Assembly (NCBI GenBank): GCA_050944035.1
Contig: JBMNQH010000008.1
Coordinates: 1 to 64,000 of the forward strand
DNA from: JBMNQH01 sp050944035
Lineage (GTDB): Bacteria; Bacillota; Clostridia; Oscillospirales; Oscillospiraceae
Reading direction: 5' to 3'
Length of the DNA stretch: 64,000 nt
In this document: one piece after another, positions 1 to 6,582 of the stretch
Layout of the letters: each line of letters begins with the position of its first letter
How positions within the stretch are numbered: the stretch's first letter is position 1
Program-made: the position numbers and the translations under genes
The notes under the pieces: model-generated
What the model was told of the DNA's origin: nothing
Database searches by the model: none
Seen by the model: only the letters and a program-made list of their open reading frames with translations

Positions 1-356
1 TATCTCAATGATTTTCTGCTACTATGGCGGATTCGTACATAAAGATACCCCTCATTTTGTGCACTTCTCCAAAATCCAAAAATATTTGGAATAATTATTG
101 AAATCCAAAATATTTTGGATTATACTGAGATAGGCAATTCAGATTATCAATAGAATACCATAAATTTTGAAAAGAGGAAAGGGCGAGGTCTATCTAAATG
201 GGAGAAAGTACAAAAATCATTGAGATAGTAAAGAGACAATTATAGATTACTTCTTATCTTTTCATTTGGTTTTTCTTACTATCATTGATATGTGCTGATT
301 ACACTGCATCTGTAGATATTGATATCGCTGTAAAATTCTAGAAGGAGATCATAAAG
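1..356. other. AT-rich left-edge region before the XRE gene
   Basis: No convincing gene is seen in these 356 bases. The stretch holds the palindromic promoter-operator described at 75-126 and a leader of about 225 bases that ends in the strong ribosome binding site AGAAGGAG of the XRE gene. The base composition is clearly more AT-rich than the following operon, as expected of an intergenic or accessory segment. What lies further left is outside the window. Confidence 0.6.
75..126 (+). promoter_or_regulatory. Sigma-A promoter embedded in two palindromic operators
   Basis: A -35 box TTGAAA (98-103) and a -10 box TATACT (121-126) are separated by 17 bases. The spacer is filled by the perfect 20-base palindrome AATCCAAAATATTTTGGATT (102-121). 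A related imperfect dyad, TCCAAAAATATTTGGA, lies at 75-90 just upstream, centre to centre 29 bases. Such a layout is typical of repressor control; the XRE-type protein encoded at 357 is the nearest candidate binder, which is inference. Confidence 0.6.
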
Positions 357-593
357 ATGGGCAATACAGCAGCTGGTGAACTCGCTATATTTTGCGAAAA
401 CATGCGGCTTCTCCGGCAACACTATGGATATAGTAAAAAAGAGATGGCAAAAATTAGCGGCATCAGTACGGCAACATTGACAAAACTGGAACAAACCATT
501 ATCCCACCAAAACTCAGTGTCAATGTCGTGTTTAAAGTCGCTTGGCATTTCAAATTAAAGCCCTATCAAATGTTTCGCCCCTTGAAACTCTAA
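357..593 (+). CDS. Small XRE-family helix-turn-helix protein
   Basis: This 78-residue protein is little more than one Cro/C1-type helix-turn-helix domain. The recognition region is around residues 24-45 (YSKKEMAKISGISTATLTKLE), followed by the usual third and fourth helices. It has no effector domain, so it is probably a small DNA-binding repressor. Start chosen at ATG 357, preceded by AGAAGGAG at 8-base spacing. The gene stands alone behind a long leader and a promoter whose spacer is a perfect palindrome, which suggests autoregulation. The target is unknown. It could be the remnant of a larger mobile element that lies outside the window. Confidence 0.75.
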   Translation: MGNTAAGELAIFCENMRLLRQHYGYSKKEMAKISGISTATLTKLEQTIIPPKLSVNVVFKVAWHFKLKPYQMFRPLKL

Positions 594-604
594 TAATAAC
601 TCCC

Positions 605-778
605 ACGGTTGAGGAAGGCCTTTTTATTGTTTTGCTTAAGGGGCTTCCCCTTGAGGGGAAGCTGGCGAGCGTAGCGAGACTGATGAGGTGAGAACCAAGG
701 TTCTTGCTTAAACTTCGGTTTTCCCCTCTTCCACCGCTACGCGGTCCCCCTTCCCCAGAGGGAAAGGCTTTTTTTGTG
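605..778. repeat. Gut-Clostridia type intergenic palindromic repeat (REP/MITE-like)
   Basis: The segment begins with a GC-rich hairpin (GGGGCTTCCCCTTGAGGGG region, 640-665) and ends with a complementary-looking GGTCCCCCTTCCCC...AAAGGC(T)7 block (745-776). Both halves carry a small GCGTAGCG-type hairpin, and the middle holds CTGATGAGGTG followed by a GAACCAAGGTTC hairpin. Blocks of this design recur between genes in many gut Clostridia (family knowledge); only one copy is seen here. The terminal T-run could also terminate transcription toward the ylbJ-like gene. Confidence 0.55.
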
Positions 779-785
779 TTTTTCT

Positions 786-1772
786 TTACAAGAACAGGAT
801 TCCCAACAGCAGGGCGAGGATCATCGAGATGCAGCCGTGCAGCAGGCGGCCGACGGTGTGCGTCCGGGCGGAAAGGCCGCTCCCCAGAATGGCGGCTGCG
901 GTCTGACAGTGGACGCAGACGCCGCCCCAGCCGAGCAAAAAGGCGCAGACGGCGAGATTCTGCGGTGTCCGGGAGGCGCCGTACAGCGCGCCGATGCCGC
1001 CGCCAAGCTCTAAAAAGCCCTGTAGAAACCCGGTGCAGGCGGACAGTTCCAGTCCGGTACAGGCAGAGAAGAGCCGAACCAGAGTGGACAGCGTTCCAGT
1101 CGAGGCGAGCATCCCGCACAGCACGGAAAAGAATGTAACGAACCCGCAGACATTGAGAATCCCGGTAACGCCGGTGCGGATGGCGTTGGCCAGTGCCGGC
1201 GCAAGGGGAACGGCCTGAATGTTGGTCTGCTGCGGGCGGCGCGGCGCGGGCGGTGCGCCAATGGAAAAAAGGACGCCGACGAGGATTGCAGAGAGAATCT
1301 GGATACAATATAAAAAGAGTCCAATGCCGGTGCTGCGGAATACGCCGACACCTGCCGCGCCGACGATAAATGCCGGACCGCAGTTGTTGCAGAAGGCCAG
1401 CAGACGCTGTCCCTCCTCTTTGGAAATCGTACCGTTGCGGCAAAGCTCTGCGGTTGCCGTTGCGCCAAGGGGATAGCCGCCACAGAGACCGAGCAGAAAC
1501 GCGGTTGCGCCCTCGCCGCTGACACGGAAAATGCGGGAGGTCAACGGTGCGGTCAGACTGGCCAGACGATGCGGAAGACCGACCTCCAGCATCAGAGAAC
1601 TTAAGACAAAGAATGGAAACAGCGTTGGAATGATGCTGTGTGCGCAGAGGGACAATCCGGTTCTGGCAGCGTCCGCGGCTTCGGCAGGGGCAGACAACAG
1701 CAGGACGAAAGCCACCGCCGCGACAGCAATTGGCAAAATGGATTGTGGCCGGAACGTCTTGGAATGCGACAA
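786..1772 (-). CDS. YlbJ-like sporulation integral membrane protein (nucleoside-recognition/Gate domain)
   Basis: A 328-residue polytopic membrane protein with many hydrophobic segments and Gly/Asn-rich motifs (GLCGGYPLGA, FCNNCGPAFIVGAAG) typical of the nucleoside-recognition (Gate) family that includes B. subtilis YlbJ, a sigma-E-controlled sporulation protein. I chose the TTG start at 1772 because it follows GGAGGTG with a 6-base spacer, whereas longer versions of the frame run into yqfC and contain non-membrane-like sequence. It is divergent from yqfC-yqfD, also sporulation genes, which fits. The transported substrate, if any, is unknown. A SpoIIIA- or SpmA-type assignment is less likely from length and motifs. 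Confidence 0.75.
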   Translation of the reverse strand: MSHSKTFRPQSILPIAVAAVAFVLLLSAPAEAADAARTGLSLCAHSIIPTLFPFFVLSSLMLEVGLPHRLASLTAPLTSRIFRVSGEGATAFLLGLCGGYPLGATATAELCRNGTISKEEGQRLLAFCNNCGPAFIVGAAGVGVFRSTGIGLFLYCIQILSAILVGVLFSIGAPPAPRRPQQTNIQAVPLAPALANAIRTGVTGILNVCGFVTFFSVLCGMLASTGTLSTLVRLFSACTGLELSACTGFLQGFLELGGGIGALYGASRTPQNLAVCAFLLGWGGVCVHCQTAAAILGSGLSARTHTVGRLLHGCISMILALLLGILFL

Positions 1773-1843
1773 TTGGAACACCTCCCGTATGGATTGAAAC
1801 AAAATAGGACAAAGTCCCATGCTGTATAATATGCAGGGAGAGG

Positions 1844-1871
1844 GGTATTTTTGTCCTGTCGTGCATAGTAT
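1844..1871 (+). promoter_or_regulatory. Candidate sigma-E-type promoter of yqfC-yqfD
   Basis: GGTATT (1844-1849) and CATAGTAT (1864-1871) are separated by 14 bases, resembling the sigma-E pattern (ATATT, then CATA-like -10). In B. subtilis yqfC and yqfD are sigma-E dependent. No equally good sigma-A promoter with correct spacing is seen immediately upstream, although a TATAAT occurs at 1825-1830. This is a motif guess only. Confidence 0.3.
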
Positions 1872-1892
1872 TTTTCGTAAGAGGTGAGGGAA

Positions 1893-2162
1893 ATGGCCAC
1901 GAAGAACGACTGGATCGAATCGGTTTCCCAAAAGCTTGGCATTCCGGAAACGGCGCTGCCCAGTATTCCGCGTGTAACGGTAACGGGCAGTTCGGCGCTG
2001 GTGGAAAACCACCGGGGGATTGCGGAACTGGGAACCGACCTCATCGAGATAAAAGGCGGAAAAGCCGCTCTGCGAATTCGAGGCGAAGGTCTTGCACTAA
2101 AGGCAATGAACAGGACCGAGCTGCTTATCACAGGGCGGCTTTTTTCCGTGGAACTGGAGTAA
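1893..2162 (+). CDS. yqfC: Sporulation protein YqfC (YabP/YqfC family)
   Basis: An 89-residue beta-rich protein of the YabP/YqfC family (core GTDLIEIKGGKAALRIRGEGLALKAM, residues about 48-73). It is made in the mother cell in model sporeformers and its biochemical role is unknown. Start ATG 1893 is preceded by AAGAGGTGAGG; a GTG nine bases upstream lies inside that ribosome binding site. It is 18 bases from yqfD and begins the operon yqfC-yqfD-phoH-ybeY-era-recO-mutS2, an arrangement conserved in Firmicutes. Confidence 0.88.
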   Translation: MATKNDWIESVSQKLGIPETALPSIPRVTVTGSSALVENHRGIAELGTDLIEIKGGKAALRIRGEGLALKAMNRTELLITGRLFSVELE

Positions 2163-2180
2163 CGAAAGGGGAGGGGGACT

Positions 2181-3395
2181 ATGCCACGCTGGAACAGCGG
2201 GGTTCTGTTTGAAGCGGAGGGACCGGAACCGGAACAGCTTTTGAGTTTGTGTGCAGAACAGGGAGTCCGTCTGCGCGAGGCATGTCGAAGCGGGGATTTT
2301 TCCATCACATTTGTTGTCCCGCACCGCGCGGTTTCAACGGTGGAGACGCTGGCGGCGCGATGCGGGTGCAGTCTCCGACAGGTGGAGGCTCGCGGCGTGC
2401 TGCCGGCGGTCCGGCGGATGCGGCGGCGCGGTGTGTTGCTTGTGGGGATTGTGGTCTGCGCGGCATTGCTGCTGTGGTCGTCGTTTCATGTGTGGGAAAT
2501 CCGTGTTACCGGCAATGAGACTGTCAGCACCGGGGAAATTCTGCGGGCGTTGGATGACTGCGGCGTCTCGGTCGGCAGCCGCTGGATGGAGTATTCCAGC
2601 GATTTGATCCGCAGCCAGGTGCTGCTGGAGATTCCGGAGCTGAGCTGGCTGACGGTGAACGTTTCCGGAAGTTGTGCTGAGGTGGTGGTCCGGGAGCGAA
2701 AGGAGAAGCCGGAGCTTGCGGATGAAAAAACGCCGACCAACGTGGTTGCGGAAAAGGACGGCGTGATCACGGAAGTGCGCGTGTATAACGGCGCGTCCCG
2801 CGTCTCGGTCGGGCAGACCGTTATGCAGGGGGATGTTCTGGTCAGCGGCGCGATGGAGAGCATCGCGGGCGGGGTTCGTCTTGTGCATGCAAACGCAGAC
2901 GTTACGGCGCGGACCTGGTACGAACTGACGGCGGAATGTCCCGTCGAGCAGACGGAAAAGCAGTATACCGGAGAAAAAAGGACGCAATATGCGTTGATTC
3001 TTGGAACGCACCGGATAAATTTTTATCGGAACAGTGGAAATTCGGATAGAAGCTGTGATAAACTGACAATAGAAACGAGACTTGCTGTTGACGGTGTGTT
3101 CACCCTTCCGCTTTCCCTGATCAGGGAGGTGTACACCGAGTATGAGACAGTGTCCGGCGGTCCGGACGCGGACAGCATCCGGCAATCTCTTGAAGAAACG
3201 CTGTTGCAGCAGCTGGAACAGCAGATCGGAGAGAATGCTGTTGTGCACTCCACTGAATATGAAACAGTAGAGCGCGGCAATATGATAACAATGACGCTCC
3301 GTGCAGAGTGTACGGAGCAGATCAGTACCGCTGTCGAGATGACAGACGGTGAGATAAGGACAGCACGTGCTGTCAGAGAGGAAGTGGAAACATAA
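2181..3395 (+). CDS. yqfD: Sporulation protein YqfD
   Basis: A 404-residue protein with a cytoplasmic N-terminal region of about 85 residues, one transmembrane segment (GVLLVGIVVCAALLLWSSFHV, about residues 85-105) and a large external domain beginning with a POTRA/FtsQ-like stretch (VWEIRVTGNETVSTGEIL). This is the domain order of YqfD, a sigma-E-regulated sporulation membrane protein. Start ATG 2181 follows GGGGAGGGGG. It ends one base before the phoH start, so the two are probably translationally coupled. Length matches the family (about 400 residues). Its molecular role is not established. Confidence 0.9.
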   Translation: MPRWNSGVLFEAEGPEPEQLLSLCAEQGVRLREACRSGDFSITFVVPHRAVSTVETLAARCGCSLRQVEARGVLPAVRRMRRRGVLLVGIVVCAALLLWSSFHVWEIRVTGNETVSTGEILRALDDCGVSVGSRWMEYSSDLIRSQVLLEIPELSWLTVNVSGSCAEVVVRERKEKPELADEKTPTNVVAEKDGVITEVRVYNGASRVSVGQTVMQGDVLVSGAMESIAGGVRLVHANADVTARTWYELTAECPVEQTEKQYTGEKRTQYALILGTHRINFYRNSGNSDRSCDKLTIETRLAVDGVFTLPLSLIREVYTEYETVSGGPDADSIRQSLEETLLQQLEQQIGENAVVHSTEYETVERGNMITMTLRAECTEQISTAVEMTDGEIRTARAVREEVET

Positions 3396-3396
3396 T

Positions 3397-4389
3397 ATGG
3401 CAGAACAGACGATTGCGATTGACCGGCTGGAAAATGTGGTCAGCGTGTTCGGTTCCTTTGATTCCAATTTGAAGATCATTGAGAACGAACTCGGCGTGAT
3501 TGTAACCAATCGTGAAAATCAGATCAAGATCTCTGGAGATGTTGAAGACGTTATGCTGGCAGAAAAGACCATTACCGGCCTGCTTCAGCTGGCTTCCAAA
3601 GGAGAGACCATTGATGCCCAGAACGTGCGGTATGTTCTGAAGCTTGCATCCGAGGGCAAGACGGAGAAAATCAGCCAGATTTCCAGTGATGTTGTCTGCA
3701 TCACAGCAAAAGGAAAGCCCATCAAGGCCAAGACGCTTGGACAAAAGACGTATGTGGAGGCCATTCGGGATAACACGATTACGCTGGGCATTGGCCCGGC
3801 CGGTACCGGTAAGACCTATCTTGCCGTGGCTGCGGCGGTTGCAGCATTCCGGGAGAAGTCTGTCAATCGCATTATTCTGACCCGTCCCGCTGTGGAAGCG
3901 GGCGAGCGGCTCGGCTTTTTGCCGGGCGACCTGCAAAGCAAGGTAGACCCGTACCTCCGCCCGTTGTACGATGCATTGTTCGATATGCTTGGCGCAGAAA
4001 CGTACAACACCTATCTGGAGCGTGGCAACATTGAGGTTGCACCGCTGGCCTATATGCGCGGGCGCACGTTGGATGATTCGTTTATCATCCTTGATGAGGC
4101 GCAGAATACCTCCCGCGAACAGATGAAGATGTTCCTGACCCGTATTGGCTTTGGTTCCAAGGTGGTCATCACCGGCGACGTCACGCAGATTGACTTACCG
4201 GCGGATAAGACCAGCGGCCTGAAGGAAGCCATGCGCGTTCTGCGCGGGATTGACGACATTGAGATCTGCGAGCTCAGTGCCGCCGACGTTGTCCGCCATG
4301 TGCTGGTGCAGCGCATCATTGCTGCATATGAAAAATTTGACAAGTCCCGTCCGGCGGCACCGGCGGCGAAACGGTATACAAGAAAATGA
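3397..4389 (+). CDS. phoH: PhoH-like P-loop ATPase
   Basis: A 330-residue cytosolic ATPase of the PhoH/PhoL family. The Walker A motif GPAGTGKT is at residues 133-140 and the Walker B motif FIILDEAQNT near residue 230. The N-terminal 100 residues contain a KH-like RNA-binding fold, as in YlaK/PhoH proteins. PhoH proteins coupled to ybeY are linked to RNA processing. Start ATG 3397 is placed one base after the yqfD stop; an in-frame ATG 30 bases upstream lies inside yqfD. The stop overlaps the ybeY start (ATGA). Confidence 0.92.
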   Translation: MAEQTIAIDRLENVVSVFGSFDSNLKIIENELGVIVTNRENQIKISGDVEDVMLAEKTITGLLQLASKGETIDAQNVRYVLKLASEGKTEKISQISSDVVCITAKGKPIKAKTLGQKTYVEAIRDNTITLGIGPAGTGKTYLAVAAAVAAFREKSVNRIILTRPAVEAGERLGFLPGDLQSKVDPYLRPLYDALFDMLGAETYNTYLERGNIEVAPLAYMRGRTLDDSFIILDEAQNTSREQMKMFLTRIGFGSKVVITGDVTQIDLPADKTSGLKEAMRVLRGIDDIEICELSAADVVRHVLVQRIIAAYEKFDKSRPAAPAAKRYTRK

Positions 4390-4895
4390 GCAGACACGTT
4401 TTTCATGAGATTGTCACCCGGCGGGAGCATCCGGGGCTGCATTATTTGCGTGCGGAAAGCCTGATCCGTCACGCCATCCGGGCCACGCTGGCTGCGGAAG
4501 GGGTGAAAGTGCCCTGTTGCGTCAACGTTCTGTTGACCGATGATGAGGGGATTCATCAGATCAACCGAGAATTTCGCGAGGTTGACCGTGCGACCGATGT
4601 GTTGTCCTTTCCGCAGAACGAATGTGTTCCCGGCGCGTTTGACGCGACAAGGATGGAGCGCGATCCGCAGAGCGGCTGTATTCTGCTGGGCGATATGGTG
4701 TTGTCCCTGGAACGTGCCGCTGCGCAGGGAGAAGAGTTTGGCCATGGAATCGAGCGGGAGATCGGGTATCTGACCGTGCATTCTATTTTGCATCTGCTCG
4801 GCTATGACCACATGGATGAAGGGCCGATGAAACGGCAAATGCGCGCCAGAGAAGAAGCCATCTGTGACCGACTGGGACTTGGCTGCGAGGGCTGA
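4386..4895 (+). CDS. ybeY: Endoribonuclease YbeY (rRNA maturation factor)
   Basis: YbeY is a zinc-dependent endoribonuclease involved in 16S rRNA 3' maturation and ribosome quality control. The metal site HSILHLLGYDH is present, with His132, His136 and His142, and the upstream signature TDVLSFP (residues 70-76) is intact. At 169 residues it is a normal length. It overlaps phoH by four bases, which implies coupled translation, and is followed 33 bases later by era, its usual functional partner. No diacylglycerol kinase or cytidine deaminase gene separates ybeY and era, unlike in B. subtilis. Confidence 0.95.
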   Translation: MSRHVFHEIVTRREHPGLHYLRAESLIRHAIRATLAAEGVKVPCCVNVLLTDDEGIHQINREFREVDRATDVLSFPQNECVPGAFDATRMERDPQSGCILLGDMVLSLERAAAQGEEFGHGIEREIGYLTVHSILHLLGYDHMDEGPMKRQMRAREEAICDRLGLGCEG

Positions 4896-4928
4896 GCCAT
4901 TTACGAAAGAGAAGGTATTTGTTATACT

Positions 4929-5816
4929 ATGATTACAAAAACCGCAATGATTACGATTGCCGGCCGTCCCAACGTCGGCAAATCCACGCTGACCAATCAA
5001 CTGGTCGGTGAAAAAATTTCCATTGTGACAAACAAACCCCAGACAACGCGAAACCGCATCTGCGCGGTACTGAACCGCAACGAGACGCAGATTATCCTGA
5101 TGGATACGCCGGGATTCCACAAGGCCAGAACCAAGTTGGGTGATTATATGGTCAATGTGGTACAGGAAAGTGTTGCGGATGTGGACGCCGTTATCCTGAT
5201 GGTCGAGCCCATTGCCTCAATTGGCAAGCAGGAGGAGGCGCTGATTGCGCGTCTGCGGCAAATCCAGGTGCCCACCGTGCTGGTCATCAATAAGATTGAC
5301 ACGGTAAAGAAAGAAGAGCTGCTTGCGGTTATGGCAGTGTATTCCGAGGCATTTGCCTTTGACGCCATCATTCCCATCTCTGCGCGGCAGGGAGAGGGTA
5401 CGGATATCCTGCTGGATCAGTTGGAGAAATATGCCCAAGAGGGACCGCAGCTGTTCCCGGACGATATGATTACTGACCAGCCGGAAAAGCAGATTTGTGC
5501 GGAGATCGTCCGCGAGAAGCTGCTGCTGTGTTTGGATAAGGAAATTCCCCATGGAACTGCCGTTGAAGTTACTCGTTTTACGGAGCGGGACAACGGCATC
5601 ATTGATCTGGACGTTACCATTTACTGTGAAAAGACAAGCCATAAAGGCATCATTATCGGCAAGAAGGGTGTATCGCTCAAGCGGATTGGCGAACTGGCCC
5701 GCGCAGACATTGAACAATTTATGGGAACAAAAGTCTTTTTGCAGACTTGGGTAAAAGTCAAGGAAAACTGGCGCGACAGCCAGTCGCTGCTGCGCAACTT
5801 CGGATTTTCGGAATAA
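4929..5816 (+). CDS. era: GTPase Era
   Basis: Era is a GTPase that binds 16S rRNA near its 3' end and helps 30S assembly. Visible motifs are G1 GRPNVGKST (residues 12-20), G3 DTPG (59-62) and G4 NKID (121-124). The C-terminal KH domain has the signature IIGKKGVSLKRIGELAR and ends with WRDSQSLLRNFGF. The 295-residue length is standard. The ribosome binding site is weak (AGAAGG further upstream), so coupling with ybeY may matter. Confidence 0.97.
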   Translation: MITKTAMITIAGRPNVGKSTLTNQLVGEKISIVTNKPQTTRNRICAVLNRNETQIILMDTPGFHKARTKLGDYMVNVVQESVADVDAVILMVEPIASIGKQEEALIARLRQIQVPTVLVINKIDTVKKEELLAVMAVYSEAFAFDAIIPISARQGEGTDILLDQLEKYAQEGPQLFPDDMITDQPEKQICAEIVREKLLLCLDKEIPHGTAVEVTRFTERDNGIIDLDVTIYCEKTSHKGIIIGKKGVSLKRIGELARADIEQFMGTKVFLQTWVKVKENWRDSQSLLRNFGFSE

Positions 5817-5819
5817 CCA

Positions 5820-6566
5820 ATGTTTTTGACAACAAAAGCACTGGTTCTGCGGGAAGTGCGGTATCGGGAGTCCGATAAAATCCTGACCGTGCTGACCGAG
5901 ACAGAGGGAAAGTTGACAGTGAATGCCCGGGGTGCGCTGCGCCGGAGCAGCCGCATTGGTGCGGCGTCCCAGCAGATCACCTATTCTGAGATGACCTTAT
6001 TCAAAAACCGTGGGAAATGGACATTGCAGGAGGCGGAAACCATAGAGCAGTTTGACGGCCTGCGGCAGGATCTTGCCGCGCTGGCACTTGGCAGCTATGT
6101 TGCCGAGCTGTTGGAGGCGGTGTCAGACGAGGATAGTCCGAACCCTGCCCTGCTGCAACTGGGACTCAATGCGCTGTATGCGCTGTCCCATGGATTGTTT
6201 CCCGCAGAACATAGCAAGGCGGTGTTTGAGCTGCGGCTTCTCTGTCTTGCAGGCTTTGAGCCCAATGTGTTTGCCTGTCCGGTCTGCGGCAGACAGACGC
6301 CGGAGAACCCTTGTTTCAGTCTTTCTGGGGGAACCATCCACTGCTATGGCTGTGCACCGGGGTCACCGGGGCGATCACTGCCGCTGTGTCCGGCGTCGCT
6401 GGCTGCCATGCGGTATATTGTCACGGCCCCGGCGAAAAAGGTGTTTTCATTTACCACCGGCGATCCGGAGGCGGAACAGCGTCTGTATGCCATCTGCGAA
6501 GCCTATGTGCCGGCGCAGTTGGATCGAACATTTGGAACCCTGGAGTATTGGAAAACTGTTAGATAA
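5820..6566 (+). CDS. recO: DNA repair protein RecO
   Basis: RecO (248 residues) works with RecR to load RecA at single-strand gaps. The N-terminal OB fold starts with LTTKALVLREVRYRESDKIL. A C4-type zinc-binding region (CPVCG and CYGC) sits near residues 148-180, as in Firmicute RecO. It starts three bases after the era stop without a clear ribosome binding site, so it is probably translated by coupling. It is followed 16 bases later by mutS2. Confidence 0.93.
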   Translation: MFLTTKALVLREVRYRESDKILTVLTETEGKLTVNARGALRRSSRIGAASQQITYSEMTLFKNRGKWTLQEAETIEQFDGLRQDLAALALGSYVAELLEAVSDEDSPNPALLQLGLNALYALSHGLFPAEHSKAVFELRLLCLAGFEPNVFACPVCGRQTPENPCFSLSGGTIHCYGCAPGSPGRSLPLCPASLAAMRYIVTAPAKKVFSFTTGDPEAEQRLYAICEAYVPAQLDRTFGTLEYWKTVR

Positions 6567-6582
6567 CAACACGGAGAAAACC

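Noticed and set aside
198..245. 15-codon reading frame (MGESTKIIEIVKRQL) in the leader before the XRE gene
   Set aside because: The ribosome binding site is weak (GAGG at 9 bases) and the frame is too short to judge without comparative data.
550..1866. Long minus-strand frame overlapping the ylbJ-like gene and the repeat
   Set aside because: It is Arg/Pro-rich shadow sequence of a GC-rich gene, with a tail translated from the intergenic repeat (SFPSRGSP type).
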